A DNA stretch of 64,000 nt, taken from positions 135,813-199,812 of the forward strand of contig NZ_JBDSPJ010000014.1 of assembly GCF_039912695.1 (NCBI RefSeq), written 5' to 3'. Position numbers and translations under genes: made by a program. Below the pieces are notes generated by a model. That model had not been told where the DNA came from, searched no databases, and saw only the letters and a program-made list of their open reading frames with translations. This document shows positions 8,319 to 16,942 of this stretch, one piece after another (position 1 is the stretch's first letter; each line of letters begins with the position of its first letter). The DNA comes from Pseudolysinimonas_A sp039912695 (GTDB lineage: Bacteria; Actinomycetota; Actinomycetes; Actinomycetales; Microbacteriaceae).

Positions 8319-9986
8319 ATGACGCTGCTCGATCGCATCCGGGAGTCGGTGATCGGCGACGACCAGGTCATGCCGGGGCCGTTCGGTCCGCGTCGCGTCA
8401 CCTACGCCGACTACACCGCGAGCGGCCGGTCGCTGGGGTTCATCGAAGACTTCATCCGCGAGGAAGTGCTGCCGAGGTACGCGAACACTCACACCGAGTC
8501 GTCGGGAACCGGGCTGCAGACCACGCGACTGCGTGAGGATGCCCGCGCCGCGATCCATAGATCCGTGCACGGCACCGACGACACCGTCGTGATCTTCGCC
8601 GGGAGCGGGTCGACGGCTGCGATCGACAAACTGGTCGGCATCCTGGGTCTGCGGATTCCGGCCGACCTCGACCGCCGGTACGGGCTCTCCGCGACGATCC
8701 CGGCGGATGAGCGCCCCGTCGTGTTCATCGGACCGTTCGAGCACCACAGCAACGAGTTGCCCTGGCGGGAGTCGATCGCCGATGTCGTGACCATTCCCGA
8801 GGATGCCAACGGGCACGTCGACATCGACGCCCTCCGCGCCGCTCTCGTCGCGCACGCTGAACGGCCCCTGAAGATCGGCTCGTTCAGCGCCGCGAGCAAC
8901 GTGACCGGCATCATGACCGACACCACGCTGGTCACCGAGTTGTTGCACGAGTACGGCGCCCTGGCCTGCTGGGATTTCGCCGCCGCCGCTCCCTACGTCG
9001 ACATCGACGTCGCCGCGGGCGGATTCGATGCCGTGTTCCTGTCGCCGCACAAGTTCATCGGCGGACCGGGGACTCCCGGCATCCTCATCGCCGACAAGCG
9101 CATTCTGACCAATTCGGTGCCCGACATGGTCGGCGGTGGCACGGTTGCCTACGTCAATCCGCTTGAGCACCGGTACCTCACCGATCACGCGCATCGGGAG
9201 GAGGCCGGCACTCCGGCGATCATCGAGTCGATCCGCGCCGGGTTGGTGTTCGGGCTCAAAGATGCCGTGGGCGTCGAGACGATCCGGGCGGTTGAGGATG
9301 ACTTCTTAGCGCGCGCGATGCACTCCTGGCTGCGGCATCCCAACATCCAGGTGCTGGGCAACCCGGATGCCGAGCGGTTGTCGATCATCTCGTTCGTCGT
9401 GAAACGTCCCGGCGGACGCTACCTGCACCACAACGCTGTCGTCGCGATTCTGAACGACCTGTTCGGCATCCAATCGAGGGGTGGATGCTCGTGCGCGGGC
9501 CCGTACGGACATCGCCTGCTCGGCATCGACATCGAGCGATCGCAGGAGTTCGAGCGCGAAATCGCGCGCGGCTGCGAGGGCATCAAGCCGGGCTGGGTGC
9601 GGGTCAACTTCAACTACTTCATTAGCGAGACGGTGTTCCAGTACATCGTGCAGGCCGTCGAGTTGGTCGCCGAACACGGTTGGAAGCTCGTGCCGCACTA
9701 CCGCTTCACGCTCGACTCCGGGCTGTGGCATCACGAGGACGGCGCCGTCGAGCCGCCGCTGCGGCTGACCGACGTGCACTACGACGCCGACGGCCGGATG
9801 ACGTACCCGCACCACGAGGATCGGGCGCCCGAAGAGGTTCTCGCGGGCTACCTCGAGGAGGCCGTTGCGTTGTTCGCGTCGCTGCCGGATGCCGAGACAA
9901 TTGAGCAGGCGACCGACGAGATGCTGGGCGAAGATCTCGAGCGACTGCGCTGGTTCGACCTCCCCGCCGTCTCGCTGCGCCCATAA
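8319..9986 (+). CDS. Aminotransferase class V-fold PLP-dependent protein (cysteine-desulfurase-like)
   Basis: Fold-type I PLP enzyme of the class V/cysteine desulfurase superfamily, 555 residues and longer than typical IscS/SufS (about 400). The N-terminus has YADYTASGRSLGFIEDF and the PLP-phosphate region FAGSGSTAAIDKL. The Schiff-base lysine is K245 in SPHKFIGGPGTPG. A cysteine-containing motif, GGCSCAGPYG, lies near residues 390-400. The C-terminal 120 residues are an extension rich in aromatic and His residues. No sulfur-cluster assembly genes are nearby, so desulfurase activity is not established. It is unlinked to the preceding operon by a 107-bp gap. Confidence 0.85.
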   Translation: MTLLDRIRESVIGDDQVMPGPFGPRRVTYADYTASGRSLGFIEDFIREEVLPRYANTHTESSGTGLQTTRLREDARAAIHRSVHGTDDTVVIFAGSGSTAAIDKLVGILGLRIPADLDRRYGLSATIPADERPVVFIGPFEHHSNELPWRESIADVVTIPEDANGHVDIDALRAALVAHAERPLKIGSFSAASNVTGIMTDTTLVTELLHEYGALACWDFAAAAPYVDIDVAAGGFDAVFLSPHKFIGGPGTPGILIADKRILTNSVPDMVGGGTVAYVNPLEHRYLTDHAHREEAGTPAIIESIRAGLVFGLKDAVGVETIRAVEDDFLARAMHSWLRHPNIQVLGNPDAERLSIISFVVKRPGGRYLHHNAVVAILNDLFGIQSRGGCSCAGPYGHRLLGIDIERSQEFEREIARGCEGIKPGWVRVNFNYFISETVFQYIVQAVELVAEHGWKLVPHYRFTLDSGLWHHEDGAVEPPLRLTDVHYDADGRMTYPHHEDRAPEEVLAGYLEEAVALFASLPDAETIEQATDEMLGEDLERLRWFDLPAVSLRP

Positions 9987-10037
9987 GATGCACCCAACCT
10001 TCTCTCCGCGTTGCCAATCGGTCGTCTGAGGACATCC

Positions 10038-11954
10038 ATGCCTGTTCGACCGTTGATGCGCAGCGTCTCGATCGCCGCCACGGCCCTGCTCGTCGGCGTC
10101 GGCCTCGCCGTCGTTACCGCCGCACCGGCCAATGCGGCGACGGTGAGCGACACCGCAACGCTCAATGCCGCGATCCTCGCCAACGACCCTGTTCTCGAGA
10201 TCACCTCGGACTTCACGCTCACCGCGAACATCGCACCCATCAGCTACGCCGTGCAGATCATCGGCAACGGCCACACGATCGATGCCGCCACCTTCGACGC
10301 CTTCCGGCTCGACGCCTCGGCGACCGTCGACTCACTCGCGATCGACAACGCGCTGCATGATGCGTTGGCCATCTACCTCGTCAGCGGTGAGACGGCAGTG
10401 ATCACAGATTTCTCCTCGCACGGCGCGAGCAATGACGGAATCGATGCGACAGTCCTCGACGACGCCGTCCTTCAGGTGACGGGGGGCGAGCACGTCGATG
10501 CCTCCTACGGGATCTACCTCCGTGCCGGCGATAGCTCGTCGGTGACGATCGCTGATGTCTCGGTCACCGACGTCAGCTACCCGATCTTCGCCGAGGCTCA
10601 CGAGGATGGGTCGGTCGTCATAACCGGCGTCCGCGTCACGGCGGGACCGCTCCACAACGGCGGCGGCAACGGGTACGGCGTAGCTCTGTGGGCGACCGAA
10701 ACGTCGTCGGTGACGCTGGACGATCTCACGGTCACGAGCGCCGCGGATGTTGCAGACGGAGCTTTCTCGACCGGCATCAACGATTACCAGACCGACACCT
10801 CGCAGGTCCGGCTCTCGAATGCGACCCTCACGCGGAGCAGCTTCGGCATCCAGAGCTACCTCTTCGACGCCTCCAGCGCTGAGATCTCGAACATCAGGGT
10901 GGCCGACAACGGCGCGGGAATCCTCGCGGGTGTCAACGGCGCGCAGGCGTCATTCACGATCCGCGACAGTTCGGTGACCGACTCGGCCGACTACGGCATC
11001 GATCTCGAACTCGAGGGGACGGGACTGGTCGACTCCACGACGGTCAGCGGAAGCGGCGGGACAGGGATCTCGATCCTCAAATCCGGGGGAACCCCGCTGT
11101 CCATCGTGAATTCGACGATCTCGGGGAACGTCAACGGGGGGATCGCGGGGTCGCTGAACGATAACGGAACGACCCTCGCGATCGCGGGGACGACCGTCGT
11201 TGACAACGAGAACGTCGGAATCTCGCTCACCTCCTTCTCCGCCTCCGCGGTCACCGTCGACAACTCCACGATCTCCGGCAACTCCGCAGGCGGCCTGTGG
11301 AACGACTTGCGCGACACCAGTTCGGCGATCGTCACCAACTCGACGGTGTCGGGCAACTTTGCCGGCGCCGAAGGCTGGGGTCTGTGGGCCGGCGGCGAGC
11401 CGACAGCGTCGTACGAACTGCGCAACTCGACGATCACCGGAAACCAGGGCGTCGTGGGTGCCGGATTCGAGGACGTGAGCGCCTTCATCACTCATTCGAT
11501 CATCGCCGGCAACGACATCGCCGGGAGTTACGGCGAGTTCTGGGTGAGCCCCGGAACGACCGACAGCTCGGTGGAATGGAGTCTGATCGGCGAGCTCGTC
11601 GATGACACCGCGGGCGCGGGATTCACCCAGGGCCCCGGAGTGACGAGCGGGGTTACCGACCCGGGACTTGAACCTCTCGGCGACAATGGCGGACCCACGC
11701 TCACCCACCTGCTCTCCGCCTCCAGCCTTGCCCGCGACTCCGGCAACCCGGCGATCACGGATGCTCCCGCTCTCGACCAACGCGGTGAGGCTCGCATCGT
11801 CGGCTCAGCGATCGATATCGGAGCCGTCGAGATGGCAGCGACCCTGGCTCCGACGGGCTTCAGCCCGGGACCGGCGGCGGTGCTCGCCGCCCTGCTGCTG
11901 CTGGCGGGGTCGCTCCTCGTGGCTGCGCGCGCTCTGCGCCGTCGGCTCGTCTGA
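10038..11954 (+). CDS. Secreted right-handed beta-helix surface protein with LAPTG sorting signal
   Basis: Cell-surface protein of 638 residues. It has a Sec signal peptide (residues 1-33, ending PANA) and then short beta-helix rungs rich in 'STISGN', 'NSTVSGN' and 'GTTVVDN' repeats, as in polymorphic outer-surface/pectate-lyase-like solenoids. A 'choice-of-anchor Q' segment ending DQRGEARIVGSAIDIGAVE closes the solenoid. The C-terminus is a sortase signal: LAPTGF (603-608), a hydrophobic span and ALRRRLV. LAxTG is the motif of class E sortases. ATG at 10038 was chosen for the GAGGA box five bases upstream and the fit to the signal peptide. Ligand or enzymatic role is unknown. Confidence 0.88.
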   Translation: MPVRPLMRSVSIAATALLVGVGLAVVTAAPANAATVSDTATLNAAILANDPVLEITSDFTLTANIAPISYAVQIIGNGHTIDAATFDAFRLDASATVDSLAIDNALHDALAIYLVSGETAVITDFSSHGASNDGIDATVLDDAVLQVTGGEHVDASYGIYLRAGDSSSVTIADVSVTDVSYPIFAEAHEDGSVVITGVRVTAGPLHNGGGNGYGVALWATETSSVTLDDLTVTSAADVADGAFSTGINDYQTDTSQVRLSNATLTRSSFGIQSYLFDASSAEISNIRVADNGAGILAGVNGAQASFTIRDSSVTDSADYGIDLELEGTGLVDSTTVSGSGGTGISILKSGGTPLSIVNSTISGNVNGGIAGSLNDNGTTLAIAGTTVVDNENVGISLTSFSASAVTVDNSTISGNSAGGLWNDLRDTSSAIVTNSTVSGNFAGAEGWGLWAGGEPTASYELRNSTITGNQGVVGAGFEDVSAFITHSIIAGNDIAGSYGEFWVSPGTTDSSVEWSLIGELVDDTAGAGFTQGPGVTSGVTDPGLEPLGDNGGPTLTHLLSASSLARDSGNPAITDAPALDQRGEARIVGSAIDIGAVEMAATLAPTGFSPGPAAVLAALLLLAGSLLVAARALRRRLV

Positions 11955-11962
11955 GCGGTTCG

Positions 11963-12727
11963 TTAGAGTTCCTGCCGGCGGAAGATCATCGCGGCCAGCC
12001 CCACAACGGCGGCGCAGGCCAGGAGCGAGATCACCATCGGCCAGGTCAGCGGTTCGGTGGCAACGCCCGCCGCGAGGGTGGCCGCGCGGCTAGGGAGTCC
12101 GGCCGGCGAGTAGTCGGCGGCCGGCATCCATAGTCCTGCGACCGACAACACCAGGAACGCTCCCAGCCCCGCACCCGAGGCTCCCGCCGATGACCGGATC
12201 AGCACCGAGAACAGTGTCATCAGCGACAGGTAGACCAGCGCCAGCACGAGCCAGACTGCGGCGGACGACCAGAGCGCGGCACCGGGTGCTTCACCGAACA
12301 TCAGCGCCGAGACTCCCCAGGTGATCAGGGTGCCGATCGCCACGAGCGCCGTGAGGTAGAAGGCATTGACGACAGCCTTGACGATCACGAAGGTCGCCCT
12401 CGACAGCGGCTTGGTGAGCACCAGGATGGCCGTGCCACTGCGTCGCTCCGATGAGACGAGACCCGCGTAGATGATGATGATCGCGAAAATACCGATCTGC
12501 GAAAGGTTCTTGATCCACTGTCCGTAGGCGTCGAAGACCGTTGGCGTCGGCAGCTCGAGCCCCGAGAGTTGGCTTCCGGCGACGGCGGTGAGCAGTTCGG
12601 GCGTGTACTTCGCGAGCACCGGTCCGGTCAGCGCGAACAGCAGCACGATCGCCGGAAGCACGACGATCCGCCAGGTGCGGAAGATCTCGAAGAACTCCTT
12701 GCGGGCGAAGACGAGCGCGCTGCTCAT
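11963..12727 (-). CDS. ABC-2 type transporter permease
   Basis: Membrane subunit of an exporter, 254 residues with about six predicted spans. It begins 'SSALVFARKEFFEIFRTW', a typical ABC-2 N-terminal amphipathic region, followed by IVVLPAIVLLFALTGPVLAKY. It is the last gene of a three-gene minus-strand operon and its start overlaps the ATPase stop by four bases. The substrate is unknown; related systems export drugs, lipids or peptides. It converges tail-to-tail with the beta-helix gene eight bases away. Confidence 0.9.
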   Translation of the reverse strand: MSSALVFARKEFFEIFRTWRIVVLPAIVLLFALTGPVLAKYTPELLTAVAGSQLSGLELPTPTVFDAYGQWIKNLSQIGIFAIIIIYAGLVSSERRSGTAILVLTKPLSRATFVIVKAVVNAFYLTALVAIGTLITWGVSALMFGEAPGAALWSSAAVWLVLALVYLSLMTLFSVLIRSSAGASGAGLGAFLVLSVAGLWMPAADYSPAGLPSRAATLAAGVATEPLTWPMVISLLACAAVVGLAAMIFRRQEL

Positions 12728-13653
12728 GAGTGCGCCTCGCCGATGAGATCGAGAAAAACTTCCTCGAGGCCGATCTCGCCCGCCTCAAGCCTGATGAGTC
12801 CCGCCTTGTGGTCGACGACCAGGCGCGGGATGTCGTGCTGCGCAGCCCGCACATCGGTCACTGTCGCTTCGATCGACCCGACGTTCTCCCGGGTCACAGC
12901 TCCCGCCCAGGGTCGCTGGGCGATCGCGGCGGCGAGAGCATCCGCGCTGCCGGTGACCTCCATCGAGATCTTGTGAGTTCCGTAGCGCGCCTTGAGCTCG
13001 GGGATCGGAGCCTGGGTGAGAACGCGACCGCGATCGAGCACCGCGACAGTGTCACAGACTCGTTCGACATCACCCAAGATGTGGGTCGAAAAGAAGATCG
13101 TGGTGCGACCGCGCAGCGAGTCGATCATGTCGAGCACGTCTTTGCGCCCGATCGGGTCGAGCGCGCTCGTCGGTTCGTCGAGAAGCAGCAGTTGGGGCGC
13201 GTTAATGAGGGCCTGGGCGATGCCGAGGCGTTGCTTCATCCCGCGTGAATATCCGCCGATGCGCGTCGTGACCCCGCCCAGCCCGGCGCTGTCGAGCAGC
13301 ATCCCGGCGCGTTGGGTGAGCACGCTGCGCTCCACCCCGAAGAGGCCGCCGGCGAATCGCATGAACTCGGGTGCCGTCATCCAGTCGTAGAACGCCGGAA
13401 CGTCGGGAAGGAAGCCGAGTTGCGCGCGCACCGCGTTGCCCGCACGCGCGACATCGTGCCCGAGAACCCGCACGACGCCGCTGGTCGGCCGCGTCAGCCC
13501 GGTGATCAGCCGCAGGGCGGTCGTCTTACCGGCACCGTTCGGGCCGAGAAAGCCGAAGATCGACCCCTCCTCGACGGTGAGGTCAATGGCGTCGAGCGCG
13601 TGCTTGCCGTTGTAGGTCTTGGTCAGTGCCGAGACCTCGAGGGCGACCGTCAC
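12724..13653 (-). CDS. ABC transporter ATP-binding protein (ABC-2 exporter)
   Basis: Cytosolic ATPase partner of the downstream permease, 309 residues. Visible motifs are Walker A GPNGAGKTT, signature YSRGMKQRLGIAQAL, Walker B LLLLDEPTSALD and the H-loop FFSTHILGDVERV. The C-terminal 80 residues form the usual DrrA-type extension. It overlaps both neighbours by four bases. Confidence 0.93.
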   Translation of the reverse strand: MTVALEVSALTKTYNGKHALDAIDLTVEEGSIFGFLGPNGAGKTTALRLITGLTRPTSGVVRVLGHDVARAGNAVRAQLGFLPDVPAFYDWMTAPEFMRFAGGLFGVERSVLTQRAGMLLDSAGLGGVTTRIGGYSRGMKQRLGIAQALINAPQLLLLDEPTSALDPIGRKDVLDMIDSLRGRTTIFFSTHILGDVERVCDTVAVLDRGRVLTQAPIPELKARYGTHKISMEVTGSADALAAAIAQRPWAGAVTRENVGSIEATVTDVRAAQHDIPRLVVDHKAGLIRLEAGEIGLEEVFLDLIGEAHS

Positions 13654-13976
13654 GGTGCGTCTCGGGTTTCGGGTTCGCCGTAGAGCGCGTCAGCGACTGA
13701 CTTTCGGGCGGCGCTGCTCGGCGGTGCGGCGGGAGCCAGCTCGGCGGGCGGTGCCGAGGCGCGACCGATAGCGAGGTACAGGATGGCGCCGATCATGTTG
13801 ACCAGCAGGATGATCGCCACCCAGATCCACTTGTTGCCGAACGTGACGCTCGCGCGCGGTCGGCGAGCGAGGCTGACCAGAGCGACGACGTCGAGGGCGA
13901 TCTGGACGACGGCGAGGACACCCAAAATTGCCCACACTCCCGGGGAGATCGAACTGAGATCCAGGTTCGGATTCAC
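13650..13976 (-). CDS. PLDc_N domain small membrane protein
   Basis: Small protein of 108 residues with two membrane spans (VWAILGVLAVVQIALDVVAL and WIWVAIILLVNMIGAILYL), separated by the conserved loop ARRP...FGNKWIW seen in phospholipase-D N-terminal (PLDc_N) proteins. A charged cytoplasmic tail follows. The GTG start at 13976 is preferred because an AGGAGG box lies seven bases upstream; a longer frame exists but has no such site. First gene of the ABC-2 operon, overlapping the ATPase. It may be an accessory or stabilising subunit (inference). Confidence 0.85.
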   Translation of the reverse strand: MNPNLDLSSISPGVWAILGVLAVVQIALDVVALVSLARRPRASVTFGNKWIWVAIILLVNMIGAILYLAIGRASAPPAELAPAAPPSSAARKSVADALYGEPETRDAP

Positions 13977-14038
13977 GGTGACGCCTCCTGCTCTCGTTGG
14001 CGTCAATGTAAGCACGGGTAGATCGGTATCGTTCGAAG

Positions 14039-15325
14039 ATGACCGACTTCTGGGCCGATGCCGACGCTCACCTGCTGCGCTACGGCGCGACCTGGACTCC
14101 CGAGATCATCGTGAAGGCGAAGGGCACGCTGCTCTATACCGAGAGTGGTCGCGAGTTGCTCGATTTCACGAGCGGTCAGATGAGTTCGATCCTCGGGCAT
14201 TCGCATCCCGACGTCGTCGCGACGGTGCAGCGTCAGGTGGCCGAACTCGATCACCTCTACAGCGGGATGCTGTCGCGCCCGGTCGTCGACCTCGCACGCC
14301 GTCTGAGCGAAACGCTGCCGGCATCCCTCTCCAAGGTGCTGCTGCTCACCACGGGGGCAGAGTCGAACGAAGCCGCGATCCGCATGGCCAAGTTGGTGAC
14401 CGGCAAGCACGAGATCGTCTCGTTCTCGCGCTCCTGGCACGGGATGACGCACGCAGCCGCCGCGGCGACCTACAGCGCCGGGCGCAAGGGCTACGGCCCG
14501 GTCTCGCCGGGCAACATCGCGATCCCGCCGCCCTATGCCTACCGCCCAGATTTTGTGAACCCCGATGGCACGCACGACTGGCGTCGCCAGCTCGACTTCT
14601 CGTTCGAACTAGTTGACGCGCAGTCGGTCGGCAGTCTCGCCGCCTGCATCATCGAGCCGATCCTCAGCTCGGGCGGCATCATCGAACTCCCGCTCGGGTA
14701 CCTCGCCGCGCTGAAGCAGAAGTGCGAGGAGCGCGGGATGCTGCTGATCCTCGACGAGGCGCAGACCGGGGTCTGCCGCACGGGCGACTTCTACGCGTTC
14801 GAGCGAGATGGAGTGGTGCCCGATATCCTGACCCTGTCGAAGACGCTCGGTGCCGGGCTGCCGCTCGCCGCCGTCATCACGAGCGCTGAGATCGAGCAGG
14901 AGGCCTACGACCGCGGGTTCCTGTTCTTCACGACCCACGTCTCCGACCCCCTGGTCGCCGCCGTCGGACTGACCGTTCTGGATGTCATCGAGCGCGACGG
15001 GCTGCTCGAGCGGGCCCAAGTGCTCGGAAAACAGCTCGGCGACGGACTACGCGCGCTTCAGCAGAAACACGAGGCCATCGGGGATGTGCGCGGCCGCGGG
15101 TTGATGCAGGGCGTCGAACTGGTGCTCGACCGCACGACGAAGGAGCCAGCCGAAGACCTCGGCGTGCTCGTCACACAGAAGTGTCGGGAACGGGGGCTGC
15201 ACATGAACGTCGTGCAGTTGAAGGGGATGGGCAGCACGTTCCGCATCGCGCCACCGATCACCAGCACCGCCGACGAGATCGCCCAGGGGATCGACATTCT
15301 CGACCAGGCGCTGTCTGCGGCTTAA
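14039..15325 (+). CDS. dgdA: 2,2-dialkylglycine decarboxylase / class III aminotransferase
   Basis: PLP enzyme of 428 residues closely resembling the Burkholderia 2,2-dialkylglycine decarboxylase along its whole length. Shared blocks include LDFTSGQMSSILGHSHP, SGMLSRPVVDLARRL, TTGAESNEAAIRMAKL, WHGMTHAAAAATYSAGRKG and CIIEPILSSGGIIELP. The PLP lysine is K268 in TLSKTLGAG. Known enzymes decarboxylate 2-aminoisobutyrate-type amino acids and transaminate pyruvate. The cognate LysR-type repressor is not adjacent here. The gene stands alone, divergent from the ABC-2 operon, with about 60 bp between starts. Confidence 0.88.
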   Translation: MTDFWADADAHLLRYGATWTPEIIVKAKGTLLYTESGRELLDFTSGQMSSILGHSHPDVVATVQRQVAELDHLYSGMLSRPVVDLARRLSETLPASLSKVLLLTTGAESNEAAIRMAKLVTGKHEIVSFSRSWHGMTHAAAAATYSAGRKGYGPVSPGNIAIPPPYAYRPDFVNPDGTHDWRRQLDFSFELVDAQSVGSLAACIIEPILSSGGIIELPLGYLAALKQKCEERGMLLILDEAQTGVCRTGDFYAFERDGVVPDILTLSKTLGAGLPLAAVITSAEIEQEAYDRGFLFFTTHVSDPLVAAVGLTVLDVIERDGLLERAQVLGKQLGDGLRALQQKHEAIGDVRGRGLMQGVELVLDRTTKEPAEDLGVLVTQKCRERGLHMNVVQLKGMGSTFRIAPPITSTADEIAQGIDILDQALSAA

Positions 15326-15392
15326 GCCATCGTCTCTGCAATGCACAATGTCGGCCCACTGGCCGTCGGTTCTGCGCTGCTTCAGCTGCGAG

Positions 15393-15557
15393 TCACTCCT
15401 CGCTTGAGGCGGCGGCCAGCAGCATCGCGGCGACCTTCTGCACGGGTTCGTTCCGAGCCAGCGCCCTCACCAGCGTCGCCTGCAACCGAGCTGTCTGCTC
15501 GGGATTCAAGTCGGGGCTGGAGATGGAGTCGCTGACCGTGTCGTAGGTGATCTTCAT
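15393..15557 (-). CDS. Small ORF downstream of DUF892 gene, 54 residues
   Basis: An ATG-initiated frame starts nine bases after the stop of the DUF892 gene, on the same strand. It encodes an acidic/amphipathic peptide beginning MKITYDTVSDSISSPDLNPE and ending with an Ala-rich helix 'VAAMLLAAASSEE'. The upstream sequence contains only a weak TGAGGC ribosome site. Codon third positions are G/C rich like real genes here. No family is recognised. It could be a small stress protein co-transcribed with DUF892, or chance. Confidence 0.5.
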   Translation of the reverse strand: MKITYDTVSDSISSPDLNPEQTARLQATLVRALARNEPVQKVAAMLLAAASSEE

Positions 15558-15566
15558 GTCGTAGCC

Positions 15567-16049
15567 TCAGCCCGCGAGCTTCTGCAGCATGGTGTGCAGT
15601 TCTTCACTGGTGTGGGTCTCCTGGTCCAGGTTGGCCTGCAACAGTGCGGCGACCTCGGTCGCGCCCATCGCCGTCACGGGGATGATCAGAGACTGATAGG
15701 CCGAGATCTCGTAGTGCTCGTTGCCGAGCGCACAGGACAGCACGACCTGGTCACGCAGCTTCGGGGCGCTGCGCTCGATCAGTGAACCGGCCTGCTTGCC
15801 AATCCCCTTGGTGCTCGGCGAGGGAGCCTTCGAGAGCTTGAGGTCGAGTAGTTGGAACACGCGATGAAGGTTGGCGATCTGCTCCTTCGTCTCGTCCGCG
15901 TGGTGGCGGAACATCTGCTTCACCTCTGCCGACTTCGCTCCTTTGCTGAGTTCGCCGAGTGCGGCGAGAGAGTCGTCTTCCATCGTGAGGGCGGTACGGA
16001 GCTGGTAGTGGAGCAGCTCGGGGGGCGTCTGAAGTGTCTGCTGGACCAT
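15567..16049 (-). CDS. DUF892 / YciE-YciF ferroxidase-family protein
   Basis: Ferritin-like four-helix protein of 160 residues, the usual size for the DUF892 (YciE/YciF) family, which is linked to stress responses and probably binds a di-iron centre. Glu/His ligands can be seen in EDDSLAAL, HHADETKEQ, GNEHYEISAYQSL and LDQETHTSEEL. The ATG at 16047-16049 was chosen because the family fold starts right after it and a GGAAAG box precedes it; an upstream in-frame extension shows no family similarity. Confidence 0.85.
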   Translation of the reverse strand: MVQQTLQTPPELLHYQLRTALTMEDDSLAALGELSKGAKSAEVKQMFRHHADETKEQIANLHRVFQLLDLKLSKAPSPSTKGIGKQAGSLIERSAPKLRDQVVLSCALGNEHYEISAYQSLIIPVTAMGATEVAALLQANLDQETHTSEELHTMLQKLAG

Positions 16050-16241
16050 GGGGATCTTTCCGGGAGTACGCGCTTCTGAGGCGAGCGTCGAGTCGGGCTG
16101 TCCGTCTCGTACGTCAGGTCTACGTGAGGTGTTGGCGCCCTCCAAGAGGTTGACCTTCGCGGGTCGGGCGGCTATGCGCGACCCTCTACGTTCACCGTGA
16201 AGACGTTCCCCGTCGCCCCCCTATCGCTGTACCGTGAATTG

Positions 16242-16928
16242 ATGCGCACACTGAGCTACAACCTCGAGAAGCACAAGGCCGCGGGTGAGCTGGTGGCGTT
16301 GACGGAGCAGTTCGACCTCGACGTGCTGTGCTTGCAAGAGTGTGAGACGACCGACCTCCCCATTGAGCTGGGGCCGCTCCACCTCGCCGATTCGACGCAG
16401 CGCAACCGCCTCGGGCTGGCGATCTACCACCGCCGCGACCGCTTCGAGTCGCTCGAGACCAAGGCCTATTCGCTCAAACGTGGGCTGCACGATCGCATCG
16501 CAGCGCCCGCCCACGAGCGGTTGCTCGCCTGCCGACTCCGGGATGTCGTTGAGGGCCGAGACCTGCTCGTCGCCTCATTCCATGCCTCGCCGCTGACGGC
16601 ATCCAACTCGTTGCGACGCAACCAGATTGCGTCGGCACACGCGCGGTTGCGCGACCTTGGCCCGGGGCTGCCGGCCCTGATGGTGGGTGACTACAACTAC
16701 CCGCTCGGCAAGGCGAAACTCGGCGCCCGGATGCTCAAGGGCGGCTACGACCTCACCCTGAGCGACACCCGCACGTACACGAGATACAAGGTCGTGCGGG
16801 GTCACTTCGACTTCGCGACCTCGGCCGGCATGACAATCGACGGCATCGAGACTCTCACCCGAGGGGCGTCGGACCACATGCCGATTCTCGTCACATCGAC
16901 CTACCGCGAGGTCGAAGCCGCGGCCTGA
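16242..16928 (+). CDS. Endonuclease/exonuclease/phosphatase (EEP) family protein
   Basis: Metal-dependent EEP-fold hydrolase of 228 residues. Motifs in order: MRTLSYNLEKH, LDVLCLQECET (metal-binding Glu), GDYNYPLGKA (catalytic Asp and Asn) and ASDHMPILV (the Asp-His pair). Family members cut nucleic acids or phosphodiesters of lipids and nucleotides; the substrate is not predictable. ATG 16242 was chosen since the fold begins there; a GTG at 16197 in frame would add 15 residues. No convincing ribosome site precedes either, so the mRNA may be leaderless. It ends 14 bp before pta. Confidence 0.82.
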   Translation: MRTLSYNLEKHKAAGELVALTEQFDLDVLCLQECETTDLPIELGPLHLADSTQRNRLGLAIYHRRDRFESLETKAYSLKRGLHDRIAAPAHERLLACRLRDVVEGRDLLVASFHASPLTASNSLRRNQIASAHARLRDLGPGLPALMVGDYNYPLGKAKLGARMLKGGYDLTLSDTRTYTRYKVVRGHFDFATSAGMTIDGIETLTRGASDHMPILVTSTYREVEAAA

Positions 16929-16942
16929 CCGGCACCGGTAGC

